Positions 18,901-27,041 of a DNA stretch of 64,000 bases are shown here, piece by piece. Both the position numbers and the translations under genes were made by a program. Source of the stretch: Cyanidium caldarium. Taxonomy: Eukaryota; Rhodophyta; Bangiophyceae; Cyanidiales; Cyanidiaceae. The stretch lies in assembly GCA_026184775.1 (NCBI GenBank), contig JANCYW010000017.1:235152-299151 (forward strand). The letters run 5' to 3'. Numbering within the stretch: the first letter of the stretch is position 1; every line of letters starts with the position of its first letter. Below the pieces are notes generated by a model. The model did not search any database, was not told the origin of the DNA, and saw nothing but the letters and a program-made list of their open reading frames with translations.

Positions 18901-19071
18901 CAGGTGCGACGAGCCGCGCGAGTACTGCGTGTTGGGCGCGCTGGACTCGCTCAGCGGCAGCGTCTCAGCGTTGCCGGATGGGATATTTGAACGATCTGCG
19001 CCCGCGCTCGAGTTGGATGTTGGCGCCGCGGTGCGCGCCACACCGGCCGTCGCCGCAGCCGGGGCGGTCAT
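15949..19071 (-). CDS. Long coiled-coil protein with centrosomin CM1-like motif
   Basis: From the ATG at 19069-19071 the protein has 1040 residues. A disordered N-terminal ~210 residues (Ser/Thr/Pro) is followed at about 215-245 by IRKQEREIEKLKKQNFNLKL and then RIYFLEEAL. This is an excellent match to the Cnn_1N/CM1 motif of centrosomin, Mto1, Spc110-type and CDK5RAP2 proteins, which bind and activate gamma-tubulin complexes. About 600 residues of continuous heptad-like, Gln/Ala/Glu/Arg-rich coiled coil follow, then a disordered C-terminal region with a run of eight threonines. It probably acts as a microtubule-organising scaffold (inference from family). The frame continues upstream to 19320 without an ATG before 19071. 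Confidence 0.82.
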   Translation of the reverse strand: MTAPAAATAGVARTAAPTSNSSAGADRSNIPSGNAETLPLSESSAPNTQYSRGSSHLQKFLQTPSTLSKTSPLEKELSESMLGKASASIRVIGLHGPPCREAQLAAMPTGPREPDADDTFGSLNASSQTEQMSVLQADEEAHGGDGGGNANAISAFISAHTAKMSAWRRSAPTPATQRPPPSGLQPIPNAEPTTRPTPAPRSPPTPPSAPAVHAAIRKQEREIEKLKKQNFNLKLRIYFLEEALASAGIDYAAVGGGAAAVEADAGAADGTPFASIREELEERERRLQALEHELQERCADLEEKEDLLATAREAILGLQEALERAQDRVEQAERQAATKNEHGAPQDVPAATPAVTVREPIAEEVEQAARALVEQAQRALEQQVRELQAQVAQRDAHIQALQAELKAARAHAEHMEQWAREQEAQCRDAQRQVAELEQALEYATQPAERPDDAEAPETQLAALRAERDRLQAQMAQQLAERQALEERAADAETHRDQLAERARQLEAVAADGVAESTQRLERLAQRHAADQQAWQRAHDDDVRRIEHLQQQLNRAEQALAAAQDELAEAHTARRQAEAQRQQAEAATAARSTPGPEVARAKQEALAAKAECARLESQLCERERQVEALRQQLQSAGRQQASTEAHIAESRAADARQATALRQQLQQAEAERQRAQQRCELLEQTVAARDEQVSTLRQRLADMASRDAQQLGELRQLQQQWMEMKAAVEAEKTIQAPPPPSSSPSEAARLREEIESLRRSVAFWRDEARVLKEEAAALRARPWTPEKAAVGQADATKEDQTAVTPSPPATSGPAGDTGELQAAERHLDGMLVTVERLKRLREKERQLRKEAERLEEMREPGTATSAALRRPLKPTQPRRTVRYWDAPATDDDDVDDDAKDEAAQQEDTAAVGGRENDLDISREVIRLMRTHRHPRRVQAEPPRGHAPSTTTTTTTTRAPPLIADSRAARRTAARSPAPPSQTWQEAILRQVEETQRVIAATQKRLEKERVEFLRRAQRAEPALRSALSRHHPDVSARPSHR

Positions 19072-19497
19072 GGGGCGGCCGATCTCGTCGGGCGCAGTGT
19101 TTTTTTCCAGGTGACCGAATGGCAGCCTTTTCACGATGTGTATCGCGACAACTTCGGTGCGATGCGGTTGGCGTCTGGTGCGGGATCTTTGAAAGCCTCT
19201 ACCCGCTCCGCACCACGAGTGTTTGCGCTCAAGGGCGAGCCGACCCTCCCACCAGGCGACGCGCAGCGGAATTTGAAATTCGGAGCGCGCGGCCCTCCAT
19301 CGCGTCGATCGGAACCTCACATGCCCCGAGGGAATCCATCGCCGCAGAGGCGTGCCCGCCGCAGCCGGACGGCGAGCTTGCGAGAACGCGTCAAGGCGGC
19401 GCCGACCCGATGAAGAGCGTTTACCGTCAGCTCGGTATGTCAGATCCCAGAAAGGCGCTCTGCGCCCTTCCTGTGCACTCTTCCGTCCCCGTGTGTG
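19072..19497. other. Intergenic region, 426 bases, no gene seen
   Basis: This lies upstream of the coiled-coil gene and downstream of Spt4, both on the minus strand. Short plus-strand frames are present but have irregular composition. It probably holds the promoter of the coiled-coil gene. Confidence 0.5.
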
Positions 19498-19881
19498 TTA
19501 TTCTGCCGGCGCGCCAGTGCCTAGACTCCGCAACTCCTCCATCACATCCTCGGGTATCTCGGCGTCGATGCGCAGCGCATAGCAGCCCGGACACAGTCGA
19601 CCGCTGCGTTGCCATCGCGCCACCCAACTCTCCTGTGGCTTCACCATCGCCACCAGCCCGCTGAACTCGGCCGTGGTGAACGCCATGACCCGCTCACGGT
19701 CCCCGGTGCCCGGCTCTAGCAGGTTGGGGCAGTTTTCGCAACCGTCCGCCACAAACTGGTGCACCGCCTTGACCAGTGCGCACGACAGACACGCCCGCAG
19801 TTTGGCCGGCTGCATGTCGGCCGGGACCGGCGTCCGCACCACCTCCGCCACTGCAGCCGCGTCCGCATCACCGAGCGGCAT
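19498..19881 (-). CDS. SPT4: Transcription elongation factor Spt4
   Basis: The 127-residue protein contains LRACLSCALVKAVHQFVADG followed by CENC. The four zinc-binding cysteines are C31, C34, C48 and C51, spaced exactly as in Spt4. The C-terminal half has VMAFTTAEFSGLVAMVKPQE, SWVARWQ and PGCYALRI, matching the Spt4 core that packs on the Spt5 NGN domain. It acts in the nucleus as part of DSIF, promoting RNA polymerase II processivity. The start is the ATG at 19879-19881, and the length agrees with the family. Confidence 0.94.
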   Translation of the reverse strand: MPLGDADAAAVAEVVRTPVPADMQPAKLRACLSCALVKAVHQFVADGCENCPNLLEPGTGDRERVMAFTTAEFSGLVAMVKPQESWVARWQRSGRLCPGCYALRIDAEIPEDVMEELRSLGTGAPAE

Positions 19882-20149
19882 GCGTGTTATGCTCGTCGTG
19901 TAGCTGTACAGCTGAGGGAACTATTACGGTGTGAATGAAAGGCTCCTCGAGAGCCTCACGCGGTGCCGGCGGGAAACATCCCGAGCTCCACAGTTGAGAC
20001 AGACCGCGGCAACCCGAGCGGCGATCCCGCCGGTCGGGCGTTCGGGGCGGCCGCCGTCGATCGCTGTTCGTTGCCTCCGCTCCGAGAAAGCAGAGGCAAC
20101 CATCGAATTGCAACGTTGGGCTGGCTGTTAGGGCGCACAGTAGAGCATA

Positions 20150-21613
20150 ATGTATTCCGACGAGTCGTCGATCGTGAGTTTCGTGGGACAACCGGCTTGG
20201 CGGGCGTTGCGGACCTCAGGGCGAGGCGCTGGGCACGGCGCTGCGTCGGCCTTCCGGCGCCCGTCCTCTCCTGCCCTTCACGTGCGGCGCTCGCTGTGTC
20301 GTGTCGCTTGGCGCATGCTCGGTGGTGTTGGTGGTGGCGGTGGCGGCATGCGTCCGTGGAACAAACCGGGCGCGCCGGTCGGTGGCACACCCGACAACGT
20401 CATTCAGCCTGCCCGCGAGGACGTGCTGCTGGGACAGCTGGTCTACATGGAACCGGAACTGCTGCCCAAGTACATCGAGAGCAACATGGAGGAGTTTGAC
20501 GAGGACTTTTACAAGTTTGTGGAGCAGAAGATTGAAAACTCCCAGGATCTCGAGGAACGCGTGACGTTGCGCACGCTGCTGGAGGCGATCACCGACCTGA
20601 TGAAACAGTTGCTGGACGAGAAAGCGCCGCCGGCCGATGCGAAAGCGAGGCCGGAGGCGAACGGTGCGGACGGGGCAGCGCCGGCGGCCTCTGCCATTGC
20701 GTCCTCCTCCGGCGGCACGGCCGCCGCGCCCATCGGCACCAGCGAGCAGAGGAAGATGCTCGAGGCGTTGCTGGCGTTGCACGACTCGGCCGACCGCCTG
20801 CAGGTGGCGGTGGAGACCAATTACGAGCGCTTCGATGCTCACTTTCTGGAGTACCTCAGCAAGTATGTGCGCTCGTCGGAACCGCAAGCCGCCGGCGCCA
20901 TCAAAGTGCTCGAGGCCATCAACATGGAGATGAAGCGGCGGATGGAGCGCGCCGCACGGAACTTGCAGCAAGTGTTGCACGCCGGCGGTGCCGCCGCCAT
21001 CAGCGCCAAGTTGCGTCAAGTGGGCGGTGCCGGCGGCATCGACGAGGCGTTCTGCCTGCTGCTCGAGGCCAACATTCAGGAGGCCAGCAAGGCCAACGCC
21101 GCACCCGAGATTGTGAAGATGCTGGAGACGGCCAAGGAGGAGGCGGCGGCGTTTGTGGACGAGGCCTTCAAGGACAAGGAGCTCCGGCTGGTGCGGCAGC
21201 TGTTGCGCACCGACGACGAGGAGAAGCGTCGCCAAATTCTCTTCACCGTGCTATCGCCCAAGGAGAAGGTGTATTTGCCGGAGGGTTCCGACGAGGACCA
21301 GCCACGCATGGAGATCGATCCGCGCCGCTTTCTGGAGATCCTGCGCGAGCTGATCGCCCAGTTCGGCAACGTCGACGAGAAGATCGTCGCCCGTTGCCGC
21401 GAGATCAGCGAGCAGGCCGAAGCGGTGGCGCGCGAAATCCTCGATCTGGTCGGCAAGGACGTGAAGACCCTCCAGGACGAGTCCTGGATGCGTACGCTAT
21501 CGGTGTACGAACTGGAGCGGATGGAAGTGCAGGCAGATATGGAGGGCCGCAAGATGCCCTGGCAGCAGCCGCGCCCGCAAGGCTTTGACGAGCATGGACG
21601 TCGAGAATTGTGA
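20150..21613 (+). CDS. Conserved plastid-lineage protein of unknown function
   Basis: The 487-residue protein starts with a ~70-residue leader rich in Ser, Arg and Ala, consistent with a plastid transit peptide. The mature part is mainly helical and contains two similar acidic blocks. The first is LLPKYIESNMEEFDEDFYKF followed by EERVTLRTLLEAITDLM; the second is LQVAVETNYERFDAHFLEYL followed by AIKVLEAINMEMKRR. Each could be a repeat of the same helical unit. Then come DKELRLVRQLLRTDDEEKRR and FLEILRELIAQFGNVDEKIV. The pattern reminds me of uncharacterised plant chloroplast proteins (At4g37920-like), but this is from memory and unverified. No catalytic motif is seen. The start is the ATG at 20150; an internal Met at the end of the leader is an alternative. 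Confidence 0.75.
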   Translation: MYSDESSIVSFVGQPAWRALRTSGRGAGHGAASAFRRPSSPALHVRRSLCRVAWRMLGGVGGGGGGMRPWNKPGAPVGGTPDNVIQPAREDVLLGQLVYMEPELLPKYIESNMEEFDEDFYKFVEQKIENSQDLEERVTLRTLLEAITDLMKQLLDEKAPPADAKARPEANGADGAAPAASAIASSSGGTAAAPIGTSEQRKMLEALLALHDSADRLQVAVETNYERFDAHFLEYLSKYVRSSEPQAAGAIKVLEAINMEMKRRMERAARNLQQVLHAGGAAAISAKLRQVGGAGGIDEAFCLLLEANIQEASKANAAPEIVKMLETAKEEAAAFVDEAFKDKELRLVRQLLRTDDEEKRRQILFTVLSPKEKVYLPEGSDEDQPRMEIDPRRFLEILRELIAQFGNVDEKIVARCREISEQAEAVAREILDLVGKDVKTLQDESWMRTLSVYELERMEVQADMEGRKMPWQQPRPQGFDEHGRREL

Positions 21614-21855
21614 TCTGGAGTAAACACGGGAAATGAGAGGGCAGGGAGAGGAGAATGCTACGGCCGACCAAGTGGCGGGAGCCCGACGCACGGTCGCCCG
21701 CATCGAGAGCGGGTTTTGCGGCAAATCTCGGCACCGGCATGCCCGCGTTCCAGGGAGAGGATGAGGTGTGCACGCGACGGCAAGTGGAGGGAGTGAATGG
21801 GAAAGGAAAAGTGTGGGATCTGATGTAGAGGAACAGTGACAGCGTTCAACGCGGA

Positions 21856-23793
21856 ATGAAGTCTGAGGGTGGCATCGCGAAATTCTGGCCGACATTCCGC
21901 GGTGGGCACGCCCCTCGACGAGGCCGGCGTCCGAGCGATGGCGCGACGCAGAGCGCCACGGTGGAGTGTCCGGCGTGCGGCGCGCGTTCCAGCGTAGCGG
22001 GTATCGATTTCCACGTGGAGTACGATTGTCCAGTGTTATCGGAGAGGCGAACGACGGGCGCTCATCTCGCTGCAGGCGCTGAAGAGCGCAGAACGCGGGC
22101 GCACGATGGACGAGCGGATGGCGAACCCGTCGAGCCTACCGAATTATCTTCGGGTGCGCTGGCGGTCGACTCCGCTCAAGTGCCGAACGCCGAAAATGAT
22201 ACTGCCGCACCACTGGCCTTCTCTCCGCCTGCCGCGCGTATCGTCGCGGCGAGTCCGTCGAAAGAGAATGCGTTCGGGGTGCTGATGGAGTCGCAACACC
22301 CCGCACTGTGTTGTCTGGTGGCCGGTGGCAACGTCAACGCGACCACAACACCCGGCGCTACCTCTCCTACGAACCGATCGGCTTGCCCAGTGTTCACCTG
22401 GGCGTTTGTGCTGGTGGCTGCCCATCAGACTTGGAGGGAGGCGTGCGCCGCAGCGCTGCCGCCCCATCTGCAACCCTGTATTCGAATGGGCGAGGCGCAT
22501 CTGCCGCATGCCTTTTTCGGTACATCATTTGAGGCGCCACCCGACTCGGTGCTGCCGGTCACCGCGCGCTGTACCGTGCTCTTCCTCTTGGCGCCCGGCA
22601 TGCCCGGTGAGCACGCACCGCTGCATCGCCGCTCCAAGCGTTCCCGGCGACGCAGTACCTCGCCACCGCCCGCATCACCTCCTCTATCGCGGTCGGTGTT
22701 GTTGTCGGCGTTGCAAAAGTGCATACGCCGGGGACGGGTGCTGTCAGCGGTGCGGCTAGCGCACACCATCTATCAGGCGCACGGCATGGCCATCCTCACA
22801 CGCCGCCTCCTGGTCATCACCGTGGAGGACGGTCTGCTGCATCCAGCGGCACCGCTGCTGGCCTGGTACATGGGCGCCTCCACCAAGGGCTATCGCGTGT
22901 CGACCGCCGACGTGGATGCGGTGTTGCAGTACGTGGCGGAGGTCGCTACGGTCCGGGAGCGAGACACGCGGGTAGAGCACCGCTTCTCGACGGTGGAATC
23001 GTTTCAGCGCGCGTGGCGGCCGTATGAGAGCGCTTTTCGCCTCCGTCTCGATGTGCCGCAGCAGGCGCTGGTGGCGGCGCTGTTTCTGCGCAGTTTATAC
23101 GGCGGTATGCACGGCGATCAGCGCATGCTGCGCGAGTACGCGCTAGAGTGGACGCGGCGCTTTCTGAGCGAGGTGCCGCCACCGGAGACCGTATCGGAGA
23201 GGGTGCTCAAGTCGGAGACGCGTGACATGTGCGGCACGTCGGATCGATGCGCGACGTGGTATGTAACCCCAGGCACGTCCTGCCCGTGGATACGGTTTCT
23301 GGAGCTGAGCTACACGCGGACGCGACAAGCGCTGCAGCGTCGCGTACCCGATGGAGTTTGCGTGGCCAACATCGGACCGCTCACCGTCCACGACATACCG
23401 CTGGCGGCGATCGGGCCGTACAGCGGCATCCGCCTGCCGTCGGAGGATGCCGCCCGCGGCACCGTCTGGGGTGCCGTATATGACGCCGTGCGCCGTTACG
23501 CCCCCAATACTGACCCTGTCGACGCCCTGTCCAGTCTGGTATGGCACTTGCGCTCCAAACTGAACGTGCGCCGGGATATGTGGTGCGCGCCGGCATCCAG
23601 CGAGGCCCGCGCCGCCGCCGCCGATGACGACGACGACGACAGCGACCAACAAGTGCCGCCGTTTCCCCACTTTCAGAATACGGAGCAAGCCGCCTGCTGG
23701 CGCCTGGTCGCCCCGGTGCTGGAGCGCGCCGCCCGCGCCTACCTCCGGCGCCGCTTTCGACCTGCGTTTGCGGACACCAGCCCCACCACCTGA
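21856..23793 (+). CDS. Unnamed protein with N-terminal UBZ-like zinc finger
   Basis: The 645-residue protein carries CPACGARSSVAGIDFHVEYD followed by C near residues 38-58. This C-x2-C...H-x4-C layout is close to the Rad18/UBZ4-type ubiquitin-binding zinc fingers of DNA-damage proteins. After a Pro/Ser-rich linker comes a helical region at about 275-340: LLSALQKCIRRGRVLSAVRL, then LTRRLLVITVEDGLLHPAAP. This weakly resembles the C-terminal helical domain of MgsA/WRNIP1 or clamp-loader lids. No Walker A motif is present, so it is not an ATPase as read here. A later block has ECRISTAC-poor, generally polar sequence and a run of six aspartates. I do not recognise the family; a genome-maintenance role is only a hypothesis. 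The start is the ATG at 21856. Confidence 0.72.
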   Translation: MKSEGGIAKFWPTFRGGHAPRRGRRPSDGATQSATVECPACGARSSVAGIDFHVEYDCPVLSERRTTGAHLAAGAEERRTRAHDGRADGEPVEPTELSSGALAVDSAQVPNAENDTAAPLAFSPPAARIVAASPSKENAFGVLMESQHPALCCLVAGGNVNATTTPGATSPTNRSACPVFTWAFVLVAAHQTWREACAAALPPHLQPCIRMGEAHLPHAFFGTSFEAPPDSVLPVTARCTVLFLLAPGMPGEHAPLHRRSKRSRRRSTSPPPASPPLSRSVLLSALQKCIRRGRVLSAVRLAHTIYQAHGMAILTRRLLVITVEDGLLHPAAPLLAWYMGASTKGYRVSTADVDAVLQYVAEVATVRERDTRVEHRFSTVESFQRAWRPYESAFRLRLDVPQQALVAALFLRSLYGGMHGDQRMLREYALEWTRRFLSEVPPPETVSERVLKSETRDMCGTSDRCATWYVTPGTSCPWIRFLELSYTRTRQALQRRVPDGVCVANIGPLTVHDIPLAAIGPYSGIRLPSEDAARGTVWGAVYDAVRRYAPNTDPVDALSSLVWHLRSKLNVRRDMWCAPASSEARAAAADDDDDDSDQQVPPFPHFQNTEQAACWRLVAPVLERAARAYLRRRFRPAFADTSPTT

Positions 23794-23883
23794 GATGACG
23801 ACGGTGGTATGAAAAGGTGCTACGAATCCAGAAGACTCCAATTCTCTCTTCATGGCCTCAGCGTCCAAGCTACCCAAAGCGTT

Positions 23884-24993
23884 TCAAGGCGATATCGGCG
23901 GCTCTGATGTGGTGATCGACGACACCTCCCGCATCTCTCCCGCCTCCAACGCCTCCTCGCTCACCGCATTCTTCACGGTGCTGCGGAATATGCGCACGAT
24001 CGCCACCGCCAACAATACACCGCCCACCGCCATGCTCCCGCGACGCAACAGATGCATCCAGGCGGGCGCGCCAGACGCACTCACCGACCCGCTCATCAGC
24101 GCCGCGGCGCTTACGTCGCGCGCACCCACACCGGCGCTCACAATCGGTAACAGCGCCGGCATCGTGCCCAGCGCGGTGGTCAACGCGTACGGCAACAGCG
24201 GCACATCCACCGCGGACATCAAGTAATTGTTGATAAACGAGGGCACCGGCGACAATCGCATATACAGCATCATCGGCGCGCCTTCGCGCTTCACCGCCGC
24301 CAGCAGCCGATCGAAACGCGTGAAGCGCTGGCGCTGGCGCTTCACCCATCCGGCCAACACCGTGCGGCCGAGCGCGAAACACATCAGCGCCGCGGCCACC
24401 TTGCTCAGATGCATGGACACGTAACCGGCCGTCAAGCCCAGAGTGTACCCGGCCATGACCTCGATGAGAATCGTGCCCGGAAAGCACAGCACGATGGCCA
24501 CAAAGTGCACCACGCCCATGGCGACGGCCACGCGGGTCACACCGTACGCGCTGACCCAATCGTGCAGTTGTTGCAGCAGGGCGGTGTATTGGAATTGCAC
24601 CGCTGGCGAACGTACGGCAATGGCCGCGGCGAGCAATAAAGTGATCAGGGAGAGGAGGAGCAGCGGCCTCAGTCGGCGCGACGGTCGAATCGTAGAGGTG
24701 GGTGCCGCCGAGGTGGGGCCGTGCAGATCGGCCACTCCGTTCCCCGCATCGGGAACAGCGGAAAGACCGCTCGTCGGGTTGGAGGTATTGCGCGGTCCCG
24801 ACACGCTTGCGAAGAGAGGACGCAACCCCACGGCGGCTCTTCGATGCCGACACTTCACCGTGTTTCGCCTCGCCACGCCCACTCGATCACCGCCGCCAGG
24901 TACGCCGGGACGCTCCACCACCCGTCCACGACACCGCCCTGCGGCAACGCTCCCACAATTCCGGCCCAGTGCCGCCGCTCCCGCCACAAACAT
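23884..24993 (-). CDS. VTT/DedA (TMEM64/TVP38) family membrane protein
   Basis: From the ATG at 24991-24993 the protein has 369 residues. An N-terminal ~110-residue polar, Arg-rich part, possibly an organelle leader, precedes the first membrane segment LRPLLLLSLITLLLAAAIAV. The VTT domain follows: VVHFVAIVLCFPGTILIEVM, GYTLGLTAGYVSMHLSKVAA, then MMLYMRLSPVPSFINNYLMS and LGTMPALLPIVSAGVG. The re-entrant F/P-G and R-x-x-P-x-x-P features are those of the DedA/TVP38/VMP1 superfamily, now linked to lipid scrambling. The compartment is not clear. It is divergent from the cystathionine beta-synthase gene. The frame is open upstream to 25197, but only non-ATG codons are available there. Confidence 0.82.
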   Translation of the reverse strand: MFVAGAAALGRNCGSVAAGRCRGRVVERPGVPGGGDRVGVARRNTVKCRHRRAAVGLRPLFASVSGPRNTSNPTSGLSAVPDAGNGVADLHGPTSAAPTSTIRPSRRLRPLLLLSLITLLLAAAIAVRSPAVQFQYTALLQQLHDWVSAYGVTRVAVAMGVVHFVAIVLCFPGTILIEVMAGYTLGLTAGYVSMHLSKVAAALMCFALGRTVLAGWVKRQRQRFTRFDRLLAAVKREGAPMMLYMRLSPVPSFINNYLMSAVDVPLLPYALTTALGTMPALLPIVSAGVGARDVSAAALMSGSVSASGAPAWMHLLRRGSMAVGGVLLAVAIVRIFRSTVKNAVSEEALEAGEMREVSSITTSEPPISP

Positions 24994-25296
24994 CCCGATA
25001 TACCGCTTCGGCTCTCCGACGCTCCCCCCGACCGCGTCGTCCCTCCAGTCGTCGTCAGCGCCGAGCACACCCCACACCGCGCGCACCGACCCGGGGGGTT
25101 GTCCGCGCGCGCCTTGCAGCGATCGAACGGCGGAACGCGTGCCGCATCCATTCGCACGCGCGACTTCCGCTTCCGCGGGTGGTACGACCGGAGGCACCGC
25201 GCTTGAACCGAAAATTCGCCACGAAATAGTCTTCCAACCAGTGACACGGCATCAGCACAACGGACTGCTGCGCCTCCGAAACCATCTCGTGCGTCC
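24994..25296. promoter_or_regulatory. Shared divergent upstream region of VTT protein and CBS genes
   Basis: These 303 bases separate the two start codons and must hold both promoters. No TATA box or repeat motif is convincing. The assignment rests only on the divergent gene arrangement. Confidence 0.4.
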
Positions 25297-26982
25297 ATGA
25301 CCGGCACCGCCTCGTCGCCCGCCGCCAACCACGCGGACGCCACTCTGGAGCGCGACGCTCCCTCACCCGCTCTGCCCTCGCGAACGGCGCCGCCGCTGGT
25401 GCATTCGATACTAGAGTGTATCGGCAACACGCCACTGGTGCGACTGCACAACATCGAGCGCTCTGTCGGACTGCGCTGTCACCTCTACGCCAAGTGCGAG
25501 TACTTCAACGCGGGCGGCAGCGTGAAGGACCGCATCGGGGTGCGTATGTTGGTGGAGGCGGAGCGCGCTGGACGCGTGAAACCGGGCGACACGCTCATCG
25601 AGCCCACCAGCGGCAACACTGGTATCGGTATAGCGTTGGTGGCGGCGGCGCGCGGATATCGCTGCATCATCACGATGCCGGAGAAGATGAGCGAGGAGAA
25701 GGTGAACATCCTCAAGCTGCTCGGCGCCGAGATCGTGCGCACGCCCACCGAGGCGGCGTACGACTCGCCCGAGAGTCACATCAGCGTGGCGCGTCGTCTG
25801 AATGCCGAGATACCGCACTCGTTCATTCTGGACCAATATCGCAACGAGGACAACGTGCTGGCGCATTATTACGGCACCGCCGAGGAGATCCTCGCGCAGG
25901 TGCCCGACGGGCGCGTGGATGTGTTGGTGGCGGGTGTGGGCACCGGCGGCACCATCACCGGGTGTGCGCGTCGGTTCCGGGAAGGCGGCGGCGCCTGTAC
26001 GGTGGTGGGGGTGGATCCAGTCGGGTCGTTGTTGGCGCAGCCGGACGCGCTCAACGAAGCCGGTGTGCATCCGTACGCGGTGGAAGGCATCGGATACGAC
26101 TTTATTCCGCAGGTGCTGGATCGGTCGGTGGTGGATTGGTGGGTGAAGACCGACGACCGGGAGTCGTTTCTGGCGGCGCGGCGGTTGATGCGCGAGGAGG
26201 GACTGCTGGTGGGCGGCTCCAGCGGTTCCGCTCTGGTGGGTGCGCTGCGGGCCATCGCCCAGTTGGGGTGGGATCAGGAGGAAAACGGCAAGCAAGTAGT
26301 GGTGATACTTCCGGACGGGTGCCGCAATTACATGGCCAAGTTCGTGTCGGACGCGTGGATGGAGCGCCAGGGTTTTCTGGAAGTGCCCGCGGCGCCACAG
26401 GCGTGGGAGCAGTACCCGGTGTCGCGCCTGTGCCTGCGCACACCGGTCACGGTGGTGCCATCGTTGCCGTGCGGGGAGGCGGTGAACATACTGGCGGAGA
26501 ACGGGGTGGATCAGTTGCCAGTGGTAGGTGCTGACGGTGCTGTGCTGGGCGTGGTCACCGAGGGTAATTTGCTGGCGCAGCTGGCGTCCAAACGGGTGCA
26601 GCATAGCGACCCCGTGAGTAAGGCCATGTTCCGGCAGTACGCCAGCGTCACCCCGTGGACGACGTTGGGCGAGCTGTCGCGCATGTTCAAGTACGACCAC
26701 TTTGCCATCGTGCAGATCACGCAACGCGAATACCGCCCGAGCGGGGAATCCGTGCTGAAGCAGGTGGTGTCGAGCGTGTGCACTCCGATCGATATGCTCG
26801 ACTTTCTGGTGCGTGAAGACGCGCAACAACAGCAACAGCCGGCGACGAACCCTGCTGATAGGGATGCAGCAGCGGCGACGGACCGTGCCGCACCCGACCG
26901 GTCCACGCCGCTTCCGGACACCCTCGGCAACCGCCCAACGCCCGTGGGCTACCTGCATTCGCCAGTGCATCGCCCTCGATAA
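25297..26982 (+). CDS. CBS: Cystathionine beta-synthase
   Basis: This PLP enzyme condenses serine and homocysteine to cystathionine (transsulfuration). It has 561 residues. The catalytic domain begins near residue 33 with LVHSILECIGNTPLVRL; the PLP lysine is K77 in GGSVKDRIG; TSGNTG is at 104-109 and the phosphate-binding GTGGT at 215-219. MEEGL-type and GGSSGSALVGA sequence follow. The C-terminal regulatory region from about 375 has a CBS pair: LRTPVTVVPSLPCGEAVNIL, VDQLPVVGADGAVLGVVTEG and FKYDHFAIVQ. The N-terminus is short and lacks the haem-binding cysteine/histidine segment of the animal enzyme, as in yeast Cys4. The last ~60 residues are Pro/Ala/Gln-rich. The start is the ATG at 25297. 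Confidence 0.94.
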   Translation: MTGTASSPAANHADATLERDAPSPALPSRTAPPLVHSILECIGNTPLVRLHNIERSVGLRCHLYAKCEYFNAGGSVKDRIGVRMLVEAERAGRVKPGDTLIEPTSGNTGIGIALVAAARGYRCIITMPEKMSEEKVNILKLLGAEIVRTPTEAAYDSPESHISVARRLNAEIPHSFILDQYRNEDNVLAHYYGTAEEILAQVPDGRVDVLVAGVGTGGTITGCARRFREGGGACTVVGVDPVGSLLAQPDALNEAGVHPYAVEGIGYDFIPQVLDRSVVDWWVKTDDRESFLAARRLMREEGLLVGGSSGSALVGALRAIAQLGWDQEENGKQVVVILPDGCRNYMAKFVSDAWMERQGFLEVPAAPQAWEQYPVSRLCLRTPVTVVPSLPCGEAVNILAENGVDQLPVVGADGAVLGVVTEGNLLAQLASKRVQHSDPVSKAMFRQYASVTPWTTLGELSRMFKYDHFAIVQITQREYRPSGESVLKQVVSSVCTPIDMLDFLVREDAQQQQQPATNPADRDAAAATDRAAPDRSTPLPDTLGNRPTPVGYLHSPVHRPR

Positions 26983-27041
26983 GGGGAAGCGGGTAAAGCG
27001 AATCCAGCGATTCGCAGCCACGGCGCTTCCTCTGGCGCGTC

